A stretch of DNA of 64,000 nucleotides, taken from NCBI GenBank assembly GCA_035771175.1, contig CM069608.1:8583019-8647018 (forward strand). Direction: 5' to 3'. The position numbers were made by a program, and so were the translations under genes. The notes under the pieces were generated by a model that did not search any database, was not told where the DNA came from, and saw nothing but the letters and a program-made list of their open reading frames with translations. Source of the stretch: Paratinospora sagittata. Taxonomy: Eukaryota; Streptophyta; Magnoliopsida; Ranunculales; Menispermaceae. This document shows positions 1-11,300 of this stretch, one piece after another; the stretch's first letter is position 1, and every line of letters begins with the position of its first letter.

Positions 1-137
1 TTGTTACACACTATAAGATGTGTAAAATACTAATATCCAATAAATATGCATGCATAGTTATATATGTAGCTACAACTTTTATGTAATTACAACTTTTACA
101 GTTAGATTAACATTTATTTTATTTTATTTTTTCAAAA
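1..137. other. AT-rich 5' flank
   Basis: AT-rich sequence with T and A runs. I see no gene or recognisable element before the direct repeat that starts near 138. Confidence 0.5.
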
Positions 138-264
138 ACGTGGAGCTTGTTTGGCGCGCTGACTGTGTACTGAACAGTAAAGTAGGGCAAACCTGACAAT
201 ATTTGTGTATGGATGGTATTTGTAAAATTATTTTATTTTTGAAAGGTAATCATGTCAAAAGCCC
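138..264 (+). repeat. Direct repeat, copy A
   Basis: About 127 bp that recur at 1579-1705 in the same orientation with roughly 9 mismatches (about 93% identical). Copy B lies just upstream of the host 5' leader, so copy A is probably a duplicated piece of the promoter-proximal region. The MITE-like and foldback elements now lie between the copies. It could instead be the end of an unrecognised repeat. Confidence 0.85.
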
Positions 265-266
265 AA

Positions 267-708
267 GGGGCTATTTGGTAGGGAGCCTTGTAAGGGATAT
301 GATTATTTTTGATACAGATATAATTATAAATAATCCCACTTACCATTTTATCTCCTTTTTATGTTGGGATTGTTTTATCCATCTCGTAATTTTTTTTTCT
401 TTTTTTTTTGTGTCATTTTTCATTGTCTTCTTCTTCTCCTTCTTCTTTTGTAAAAAATAATAATAATAAAAATAGAACAACTAGTTTTGCGATTTGCTAA
501 ACCAGTTATTTGGACCAATGACCTCATTTTTTTTAAATGTAATTAAAAAAAAGCTTAAAAATTTTATTTAATTAATTTTTATTTTAATCTCATGAGTTAC
601 ATTAAATATAATATTATTTTATTTTTAATCTCATCTCATCATATTCCATCCTATTTAATTCAATCCTATAAAAATAATTTTATTATATTTTGTGCACCAA
701 ACGAGCCC
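267..708. mobile_element. MITE-like element (PIF/Harbinger style)
   Basis: The left end GGGGCTATTTGGTA and the inverted right end (reading GGGCTCGTTTGGT on the other strand) form short imperfect terminal inverted repeats around an AT-rich non-coding core of about 440 bp. The GGGGCT.TTTGG terminus resembles Harbinger-type MITEs. I could not define a clean target-site duplication. A short low-complexity ORF at 203-460 overlaps it and is not a gene. Confidence 0.5.
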
Positions 709-937
709 TGAAAGAATAAACCCGGAGGTGACATTTTTTTTAAGTGAAGGGAAGACGTCTTTCTTTCACAATTTTTTTTTATGTGAAGGGAAGGCGTCTT
801 TTCAAAAGACACCTTCCTTTAAAATTTTTTTTTCTTATTTGAAGGGAATGCGTCTTTTCAAAAGACGCCTTCCCTTCAAAATATATTTTTTTTAAGTAAA
901 CCTCTTCTTCTACCTTACCCACTTCTTCCATTAAAAC

Positions 938-1140
938 TTGTTCTTGACGGACAGAGCAATAGTCATTGCTCAACTCCAAGAGGCTTAATTATCTGCTATC
1001 AAAAATTGTGAAACCAGTACCAATCCGAGACTATCAAACTGATGAAGGTGATAGGGACTAGAAGAATCATCAATGACTGATCTTCCAGTTCCATGACTAT
1101 CGAATCTATGACTTCCAGATCCAGATCCAGACGTCTCCAT
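938..1140 (-). pseudogene. Captured copia gag N-terminal fragment
   Basis: Read on the minus strand from the ATG at 1140, this gives a Ser/Gly-rich start, then SSPYHLHQFDSLGLVLVSQ and, after an in-frame stop, a segment ending ALSVKNK. This is the typical N-terminus of Ty1-copia Gag (retrotran_gag/UBN2-type; canonical form SPYYLHPSDNPG...LVSQPL.GDNYxSWSRAM). Two in-frame stops (the Tyr position after DN, and an Arg position) make it non-coding. About 60 nt upstream on the same strand is a copia primer-binding site. The fragment ends where the right inverted arm's partner begins, which suggests capture by the foldback element. Confidence 0.8.
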
Positions 1141-1197
1141 GAATAAAGAAAAATAAATGAAACAGATCAGAGATTACAATTTTAGCAAGAAGTTCTC

Positions 1198-1209
1198 TGA
1201 TACCATGTT
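1198..1209 (-). other. Copia primer-binding-site remnant
   Basis: The + strand reads TCTCTGATACCA, the complement of the tRNA-iMet-type PBS TGGTATCAGAGA. It sits upstream of the captured gag fragment at the spacing expected in a copia leader, which supports a single captured PBS-leader-gag segment. Confidence 0.75.
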
Positions 1210-1578
1210 GCAACAGAGCTAGGAAGAAAAACAGAGTTGGGAAGAAAAACAGAGCTGCGAAGAAAAATGAAGGTGATGAAGTTTTAATGGAAGAAGTGGG
1301 TAAGGTAGAAGAAGGATTTGTTGGGTAAAGAAGGATTTTTTCGGTCTGGTTTACTTAAAAAATATATATTTTGAAGGGAATGCGTCTTTTGAAAAAACGA
1401 CTCCCCTTCACGTAAGAAAAAAATTTTAAAGGAAATGTGTCTTTTCAAAAGACGCATTCCCTTTACTTAAAAAAAAAAAATGTGAAATGAAGGCGTCTTT
1501 TAAAAAAATTATGAAGGGAAGACGTCTTTTTGAAAAGACGCATTCCCTTCACTTGAAAAAAATACCACCTCCGCGCCG

Positions 1579-1705
1579 ACGTGGCGCTTATTTGGCACGC
1601 TGACTGTGTGCTGAACAGTAAAATAGGGCAAACCTGACAATATTTGTGTATGGATGATATTTGTAAAATTATTTTATTTTTAAAGGGTAATCATGTCCAA
1701 AGCAC
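1579..1705 (+). repeat. Direct repeat, copy B (promoter-proximal)
   Basis: Second copy of the 138-264 repeat, ending about 165 bp upstream of the host start codon. It probably overlaps the promoter or upstream leader of the GTPase gene. Confidence 0.85.
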
Positions 1706-1869
1706 CGCCGCCTCTTAATGGTGGGAGGTTGGACTTGGTCCGACATTTCAATCATCTGCAAAGCATCCTATTTTTCCCCGACCTGTCTCATCTCTCTCAA
1801 CGTCTGTCACCTGATAAAACACTTCATCCAAAACACAACCAAAAAAGAAAAATCTTCAAACTTGCAGCC
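1706..1869 (+). promoter_or_regulatory. Proximal promoter and 5' leader of the GTPase gene
   Basis: CT-rich and A-rich leader directly upstream of the ATG. No convincing TATA box is visible; CTGATAAAAC near 1810 is a weak candidate. The A-rich stretch CCAAAAAAGAAAAATC near 1840-1855 is typical of a plant 5' UTR. The transcription start cannot be placed. Confidence 0.4.
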
Positions 1870-2307
1870 ATGGCGCCCAAATCCCTCTTCTCCCTCTCCA
1901 TCTCCCTCCCCCAATTCCCTCCACCTCACAAACTACCAAACGCTAAATTCAACTCTCTTCTACCTTCCCGTTTCCACAAACCTCCTCTCATTCTCTGCAG
2001 AACCACCAATTCACAAACCCAACAAAACCCACAACAATCCTCCCAAACAACCCCGCTATCAATTTCCTCCCCAGAACCCGACGGAACCGGTGCCGCCGCC
2101 CCGACCCGCGGCGACCTCTTCCTGTCTCGCCAGAAATCCATGGAAGCCGCGGCAAATGTTCTTTCTTCAAACAAAAAGCAGCAGAAGAAGCGAAAGAAGC
2201 CGCCCAAGATTTCTACAGCCATTGCTTGCTGCTACGGCTGCGGCGCGCCATTGCAGACGTCGGAAGCGGGTGCGCCGGGGTATGTTGATTTGGAGACTTA
2301 TGAATTG
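1870..2307 (+). CDS. BPG2: Exon 1: transit peptide and first half of the zinc finger
   Basis: 146 codons, phase 0 end at GAATTG|gtatgt. It encodes the transit peptide, a Lys-rich linker (near residues 102-112) and the first zinc-finger pair in CYGCGAPLQ. Intron 1 (2308-2407) is only 100 bp. Confidence 0.9.
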
Positions 2308-5300
2308 GTATGTTTTGTGGGTAATTTGGGTTGGTGGGTGTGAGTATTTTTGGTTGAATTGAGATGGGTATTGTGAGAATTTGGTTGTTTTTGTTTGGGT
2401 GGTGTAGAAGAAGAAGCATAGGCAGCTTAGAACTGTGCTTTGTGGAAGGTGCAGGCTTTTGTCTCATGGGCATATGATAACTGCTGTTGGTGGGAATGGT
2501 GGGTACTCTGGTGGGAAGCAGTTTGTTTCAGCTGAGGAGTTGAGAGAGAAGCTGTCGCATTTGCGGCATGAGAAAGCTTTGATTGTTAAATTGGTGAGAA
2601 ATGTGAAAGTTTATTGAATTTTGATTCTGTATGAAACCAATCACTTATGCTTGTGAAAATGCTGGTGTTAAATTTCATCCGTATCTTTACAACTTGGCTA
2701 CAAATCATCGTAGGTTATTGAGTAATTGTGTAATCAAGAAAACTCTTTCTAATATAAGGATGTGCTTTCTTTTTTATTTTTATTATTTTGATAGGAAAAA
2801 TTTGCTTTGTTTTTGTTAGCTTTGCAAAGAATTTCTTGAGTTCATACTGAATAAGTGAATCAGTTCAGTCGTTGCTAGGCAGACCGATAGACTAGATATA
2901 ATTTTTTCTCATAAAACTTCATTAACATGGTGAGATAATTCACCCATGAGCCCTTAAAGGAAATGCCAGAATCTTTGCAATGTTCTTGTAGAGTTTGTGC
3001 CTTTATGCCTAATTTTATTTTTCCCGTGGATCATTCCTAGAGTACAATTAGTCTTATCGCTATAGGAATGATTTCCCATCAATGCATTTTGATCATGAAT
3101 GAGCGGTAAAAGTCAACTATGTTCAACTGGCACCTCCCATGAGTTTTTGAGTAGTGCTTCATATGGTATAGTACCTTAAAACTCCCAAATTTTCTTGGAG
3201 TTCTGCTCCTAGCATTTACCAGTGGACATAATAAATCATCAAATCTTATTTTGGTCCCTATGAAACAAATACCACAAAAAATTTTGTGGTTTCTCTAGGG
3301 CATTTACGTGGTGTATCGGAAGCATTGATATTGCTGAAGATTAGGATAGGATAGTGAGCATTTAAAATACCAACCAATTCCAGAAGCTTCAATCCTAATC
3401 CATATATAACAAAATTGATTGATACACTTACACCCAAGATGTCAAGGATATTTGGTCACAAACTAACAGTTACAAAGAGAGACAAAGTTTGTACTGATGC
3501 AAGTATGCAACTCAAGTTGAATTTAATATTGAACTTTAAGTTTAACTCAAATTATCAACATTCAAGTTGCAAATATTCTAAGAAAAGGTCTTCAGGTCCT
3601 GTACTGTATACCGCTATTTAATTTGGCTTTCAAGTCCGAAATCAGCTGCTTGAGTGCTTTTTGTCATAGATTGGTTTCTCACTAGTCATCAGTGTTGTGG
3701 TCAAGCTATTGCAAGTCATCTCATCTACTTTACCATTGTCTTTTTCACTTGATATACTTTAGATGAAGATACAATAGTTTATTATAAGATAAGAGGCTTT
3801 AAATTCTAAATATATGAAATCAATTTATGAATCCTTTAAAAGTGTATTGGCTAACATGTATTTTGGATATAGTTCTAAACGTACAAGATAGGGTGAAGAT
3901 GCAAGTGCATGCTATAAATCGAAAAGACCAAGTCAATCACAAAGTACATTTATTCTTATCCAAAGCTTTTGGCATGAATAATAAACTTTACAAAGAACAA
4001 AGTCATAATAAGGCAAGAGATGACAACTTTTACGACCTCTTATTTGGCATTAAAAAGCCTCAGTGAGAATATGCCTTGTAGTGATCACCATATTTCCATT
4101 AAAAAGTTGGACTGTTCTAACTATACATAGACAACTAATTTTTATTTTTATTTTTTATTTTTTAAATATGCATAAACAGCTTGAGAGCAAGTTGATTTTA
4201 GATGTGAATTTTGGACAAATTTCATATATTACATCAAATACACATTACCCTCATTAATGTATTACAGGGTGGTTTTATATGAAACCATTGATAATTCCAA
4301 GGAAGCCAAAAGTTTGATAAATCATAAAACCCTATACTTATTTGTTTAGTTACTTGTACTTTGTGGCTGATGTCAATAAGTTAATTCTTATTTTATTAGA
4401 AAGCCTATTCTTAAGTCTTAACCACTTGCCTTCTTATCCCACGGGGAAAACAATTAAATATTGACAACTAATTGAACGCTCAACTTTATCGCCCATTACA
4501 TGCAACTAGTTGTTTTAAACCCTCAATTCCAAGACACCATCAAATGTCATGGGCATCGGGAAGTCAATTTGGATTATATTAGTTAATTGCGAGAATGGTG
4601 TTAAAATTATAGGTGAGTAGTAAGCAAGGATCGAAAATTCGACTTTGTCTTGGAGTTCGGTCACTTGAAAATTGGAATTAATTTGGAGGGGTTTAATTCG
4701 ATATGGAGAATTTTTGTAAAAAATTCGCTAAATTAGAGAAGTTTAGATAATACTTGCATAGATGCTTAATATCTAAATTTATTGTAATATGAACTAAAAA
4801 CTAATATAAATAGACACTTTTAATACATAAAAATTTATAAATGACCTAACAAAATCAATCTTGTTAAGTGGGTTGATGAATTTGAGATGGTGACTTTTGG
4901 TCTTAATCCCTTTTCAATGTCTTAAGTTTCAATTTTGTGGCGGCTTGCTTCTCGACCATATATTTTGTAGTTTGACATTTCACCTTGCGTAATTTATTAG
5001 TTTATTATTCTAATGTATTGTTTTTTCATCTTGTTTTGGAGGATTTTAACCAAAAGAAGATGTCTTTGAGAACTCTTTTAATGTATTTTAAAGTTTTTGT
5101 CTCATTTTAACTTCTTTCTTCTTTATTTTTATTTTTCTTGGCATTCTTTTTTCTTCTCTTCGTTTTTACATAAGGCATATCCCATAAAATTAAGCATTTT
5201 TTAGTTGCTAGATTATTTTTTTATGGACATTGCTATGTTGGTTGATAAAATTAAAAATAATGCATAATTATTGATATTTTTTTTTATTGATGAAATAATA

Positions 5301-8300
5301 CATGTTTACTTCTCTGTCGAATTTCATCGAATTTGATGTCAAATTTTCGCATATTCTAATTGAAAAACTAAACTTTTATCGAAGTTTGTTGAATTTATTG
5401 AATTTTGTCAATTGTTTTAGCGAATTTTTGTATTTTTTATATTACATCCACTCAAGGATTGAAAATTTGACTTTACCCTGGACTTTGGTCACTTGAAAAT
5501 CAAAATTAATTTGGAGAAGCCTAATTCGACGTGAAAAATTTTGTAAAAAATTTGCTAAATCAGAGAAGTTTAGATAATTTTTTCATAGATGCTAAAATAT
5601 CTAGATTTATTGTAATATAAGCTAAAAACTAATATAAATAGACCCTTTTAATGCATGAATGATCTAACAAAACCAATCTTGTTAAGGGGGTTGATGAATT
5701 CGAAATGGTGGCTTTTGGTCTTAAATTTAAACCCTTTTCTATGTTTTATTTTTCAATTTTGTGGTGGCTTGCTGTACGAGATAAACCGCAAGCGTACGGT
5801 GTCAAGTTATAAAATACCAATGAGAATCGGGTTATCGTCCTCAAGGATCGATTAACTCTCACTAAATACCGTAATTACTAACTCTAACTTTATCTAGATG
5901 ATCAAAGTCGAGAATTAATTAACTAAAAACAATGAAATAATAATGAATAAGCAAGCAATCAAATAGTGAATAGATATCAAGATAGGAAAGTCTAGAGGTT
6001 CAACTTTACTTAACTGTCAACTATGTAGATTAGCTATGTTTATCATCAATACGTTCTTCGTATTTATAAGTAAAAAATCCTAGAATCTCTAATTGCCTCT
6101 CTCGAGTGTCGAATTAGAACATATCATCAAGGAAACGATTTTGATCTCTCGGTAAAAACCAAAACCCTAGTAACTCATTATATTTTGTGATTTTTCCTAC
6201 AACTTCAAAAGATATCATAAACCTCTCGATTCTATGATAACTGTAGAATTATAGAGAGATTTATGTTTGAGGATCTGTTAGCAATACTTGGGGCTAATAT
6301 CGAGGAAATCTACAGCTAACAGATCAATTTTTTTTTCTTATCCCATGATTTTCGGAGATTTGGTAGTCTGTTACCAAATCTGTAGATATAAGTTTCCTGT
6401 TTTATAGCTTTCAGTTTTAGGTAGTTCTGATTTCCTTTCTAGATTAACTGTAAATATCCCTAAAATAGATGAGCATTATCATCTATATAAAGAGGGGCCT
6501 GTAACCTTCTTTTCAAGATAGTGGAATATTACTCTTTCCTTCCACAAACAAGATGGTATCAGAGCAATCTCTGAACCCTAATTCCCTCATATGACTAAAT
6601 ACGGGAAACGTGATTCAAGAGCTACCGTTTCCCAAATCACCTCCAATCAGGAAGCCATGGCTTCCAACAATGATAGTAACCTCATGCCCATTACAGGACA
6701 CAAACTGAATGGGAACAACTATCTCCAATGGTCCCATTCCGTAATGATGTTCATATGCGGAAAGGGCAAAGATGATTATCTCACCGGAGATGCTGCCAAA
6801 CCAAACAAGACGGATGAAAAGTTCAAAGTCTGGAATGCTGAGAATAATATGGTCATGTCATGGCTCATTAATTCCATGACAAATGACATTGGAGAAAACT
6901 TTCTTCTCTATGGAACAACAAAGGAGATTTGGGATGCTGCCAAGGAAATATATTCTAACAATGAGAATACATCGGAATTATTCGAGGTGGAAAGTGTTCT
7001 TCATGACTTCCGCCAAGGAGAACGGTGACTCAATACTTCAACACTCTCAATCGGTATTGGCAGCAGCTAGACTTATTCGAGGAGCACAATTGGAGCTGTC
7101 CGAATGATGGAACCAGGTATAGACAAATAATTGAACGGAAAAGAATATACAAATTTCTGATTGGATTAAATAAGAACCTTGATGAAGTACAAGGAAGAAT
7201 TTTAGGATCCAAACCACTACCTAAGATCCGAGAAGTTTTTTCAGAAGTTCGGAGGGAGGAAAGTCGAAAGAAGATCATGATGGGATCTCAAGATTCTGTG
7301 ACAAATCCTGAGAGTTCAGCATTTGTGGTGAGAGGGAATCCATCCAACAACAACGATCACAGACCAAAGAAAGGGCGACCATGGTGTGATCATTGTCGAC
7401 GTCCTGGTCACACCAAGGACAACTGCTGGAAGATTCACGGCAAACCAGCAGACTGGAGACCTTCCCGGTTTGCCAATGACAAAGAAGGACGAGGCAACCT
7501 TGCTTCCATGGATGAACAACCTCCACCCGAACCAACTCCCTTCAGCAAGGACCAGATAGAGATCTTGCAGAAAATGTTCAGCCAATCCTTGCCTGCACTA
7601 GCTCGCACTGTGGTTGGTACCGGATCCCTGGCACAAAAAGGTAATTTTTTAAGTGCTCTAAATGCTAACAAGGAGAGGCTCAGTCCATGGATTATAGACT
7701 CAGGAGCTTCTAATCATATGACTGGAGATGAGAAGCTGTTTTCAAATTACACCCCATGCTATAAAAATTTAACTGTGCGAATAGCTGATGGGTTACTCTC
7801 AAAGGTGGCTGGTACAGGCTCGATTTAAATTTCAGAGAACATCACTCTTGATTCTGTTCTACTTGTACCAAAATTAAATTGCAATTTACTGTCCATTAGT
7901 AAACTCACTCGGGATCTCAACTGTGTTACTAAATTTGGCTCAAATCTGTGTGAATTTCAGGTCTTGGACTCGGGGAAGATGATTGGTAGTGCTAAGATGT
8001 GTTCGGGGCTCTATCTTCTAGAGGTTAATGATCCTCCTCAAGGAGCAATTCATCAATCAGATTGTTCAGTGTCTAGAAGTCCTGTTTCTTTGTCTGTGAG
8101 TCAGTCTAATAATGATAGTGCAATTATGTTATGGCACTATAGGTTAGGTCATCCAAATTTCTTGTATCTTGAGAAGTTGTTTCCTTCATTATTCCATAAT
8201 AAAAATCCAAATAAATTTCAATGTGAGATCTGTCAATTCTCTAAACATATTCGTAATTCTTATCCTAACAGATCCTACAAAGCATCTCAACCTTTTTCCA

Positions 8301-11300
8301 TGATTCATAGTGATATATGGGGTCCTTCTAGGATAAAAAATGTTACTGGTTCTCGCTGGTTCATTTCATTTATTGATGATCACACTAGACTCACATGGGT
8401 ATTCCTCATGAAAGAAAAATCCGAGGCAAACCAGATCTTCAAAACCTTCAATACCATGATCCAAACACAATTCCAAGCAAAAATTCAAATTCTGAAAACT
8501 GACAATGCCAAAGAGTATTTCAATTCCAGCCTTAATGATTATCTCATGAGTCATGGTATTGTTCACCAAAGTTCCTGTGTTAACACTCCTCAGCAAAATG
8601 GTATTGCCGAAAGAAAAAACCGGCATCTTCTTGATGTGGCTCGGTCTCTTATGTTTTCTACCCATGTACCAAAATATTTCTGGGGTGAAGCCATCCTTAC
8701 TGCTGCATACCTCATAAATAGGATGCCATCTCGGGTTCTTAACTTCCAGACTCCCTGTCAAATTCTCCTTCAGTCCTTTCCCACTACTCGTCTCATCTCC
8801 ACCATCCCATTCAAAGTTTTCGGGTGTTCAACTTTTGTCCATGTCCATCAGCAACACCAGGACAAACTTGATCCTAGAGCTCTTAAATGTATTTTTCTTG
8901 GGTACTCTCCAACTCAAAAAGGATATAAATGCTACTCACCGGTCACTAAACAATTCTATCACTCCATGGATGTCGCCTTCTTTGAGCAACAACCTTATTT
9001 CCCCAAATCTGATATTCAGGGGGAGACTAATTTTATCCTAGAATATCAGCTTTGGGATATTGAAGAATCACCTCATGTCTCTCCTAATTCTGACCAAACT
9101 TGCCCATCACTAAATCATGAATCACTTCCTCCTCAAAATCTCTCCCTTGAGCCTTCTTACTTCCTAGAACCTCCTACTCAAGATCAAGCCAACAATCCAC
9201 CTCAAAATCTGGACACACCTCAAAATCTGGACACTATTCAATCAACAAAGAGTGATGAATTGATTACCTACTCAAGGAGGAGAAAGAACCAAAAGGAGAT
9301 GGAACAACAAGCATCTCTTGAGCAAACCCAAGAGTCTGACTCAAGTCCTAGACCAAGTGAAGATCCACCAGGTAACATTAATCCTGAAACTAATGATGAC
9401 AGTGGCCTTCCAATTGCTGTGAGAAAAGGGGTAAGATCATGCACAAAACATCCGATATACACATTTGTGTCATATGAAGCATTGTCACCAAAGTTCAAAG
9501 CTTTTGTTGCCAACCTCGACAACATCGAAGTTCCTAATAATATACAAGAAGTTCTCGGCTCACCAGAATGGAAATCAGCAGTGTATGAAGAAATTCATGC
9601 ACTAGAGAAAAATGGAACTTGGGAAATCTCTGACTTACCAACCGAGAAACGCCCAGTAGGCTGCAAATGGATCTTCACAGTAAAATATAATGAAGATGGG
9701 AGTGTTAATCGGTTCAAGGCACGGCTGGTTGCAAAGGGATTCACCCAATCATATGGAATCGATTATGAGGAGACATTTGCTCCTGTAGCCAAGTTAAACA
9801 CAGTTCGGGTTTTATTATCTTTGGCCGCAAACCTTGACTGGCCTCTCCACCAACTAGATGTCAAGAATGCCTTTCTAAATGGGGACCTAACTGAAGAAGT
9901 GTACATGAAAATTCCCCCCGGATTTGAGACACAAACTACATGCAACAAGGTTTGTAAACTTAGGAGATCTCTATATGGGCTCAAGCAATCTCCAAGAGCT
10001 TGGTTTGAAAGATTCACAAAGGTAGTGAAGAAGCATGGCTACTCTCAATGTCAGACAGACCATAAACTATTTGTTAAACACTCTTCTGCAGGAAAACTTG
10101 CTGTCCTCATAGTGTATGTGGATGACATAATCCTAACAGGAGACTATGAAGAGGAAATCTGTACCATCAAAAGTTTACTAGCTGCAGAATTTGAAATCAA
10201 GGACCTTGGGAATCTTAAATATTTCCTAGGTATGGAGTTTGCAAGGTCAAGAAAGGGAATCTCTGTCTCACAGAGAAAATATGTCCTAGATCTCTTAAAA
10301 GAGACTGGAATGCTCAGGTGTAAGCCGACAGATACTCCTATGGATCCAACTATCAAACTAGGAACTAAGGAAAATTGTGCACCCGTGGACAAAGGAAGAT
10401 ACCAAAGATTAGTAGGTAAACTAATATACCTATCTCACACACGACCAAACATTGGATTTGCTGTTAGCATGGTAAGTCAGTTCATGAACAATCCAAATGA
10501 AGAACACATGGAAGCTGTGTATTTCCTGAGATACCTGAAACTAATACCAGGTAGAGGATTATTTTTTGAGAAGAACCAAAGAAGAGATATTGAAGTGTTC
10601 AGCGATGCAGATTGGGCAGGATCAGTACAAGACTGAAGATCAACTTCAGGATATTGCACTTTTGTGTGGGGAAATCTGGTCACTTGGAGAAGTAAGAAGC
10701 AGTTAGTGGTGTCAAGAAGCAGTGCAGAAGCTGAATTCCGGGCAAGGGAATTTGGTTAAAAAGGGTGCTAAAGGAATTAAAAATTTTAGATGAAGAACCT
10801 ATGAAAATGTTCTGTGATAATCAATCAGCAATCAGCATTGCCAAAAATCCAGTTCATCATGATAGAACAAAACATGTGGAAATTGATCGACATTTTATAA
10901 AGGAGAAGATATAGGAAGGAATAATCAAGATGTTGTACGTGCCTACATGTCTTCAGATAGCAGACATCCATACCAAGGCTCTACCGAGAAAGGTGTTTGA
11001 TGATTTGAGTTCCAAGCTGGGGTTAATTAATATTTACCGCCCAGCTTGAGGGGGAGTGTAGAATTATAGAGAGATTTATGTTTGAGGATCTGTTAGCAAT
11101 ATTAGGGGCTAATATCGAGGAGATCTACAGCTAACAGATCAACTTTTTTTCTTATCCCATGATTTTAGGAGATTTGGTAGTCTGTTACAAAATCTGTAGA
11201 TATAAGTTTCCTGTTTTATAGCTTTCAGTTTTAGGTAGTTCTGATTTCCTTTCTAGATTAACTGTAAATATCCCTAAAATAGATGAGCATTATCATCTAT

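Larger units (their letters stand above)
723..1573. mobile_element. Foldback (long-TIR) transposon, about 850 bp
   Basis: The outer ends CGGAGGTG (723) and CACCTCCG (to 1573) begin long inverted arms, about 215 bp on the left (723-937) and about 300 bp on the right (1274-1573). The arms also match at their inner ends (901-937 against 1274-1310). Each arm is built from near-palindromic modules of about 37 bp containing AAGGGAAGRCGTCTTTTC (785-820, 841-877, 1373-1410, 1428-1464, 1513-1550). There is no transposase, so it is non-autonomous. The loop holds a copia gag fragment. No clear target-site duplication was found. Confidence 0.8.

Noticed and set aside
1693..1869. In-frame upstream Met at 1693 as the start of the GTPase
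   Set aside because: The added residues lack transit-peptide character, part of the segment lies in the duplicated repeat, and the ATG at 1870 has a better context and gives a normal plastid-targeting N-terminus.
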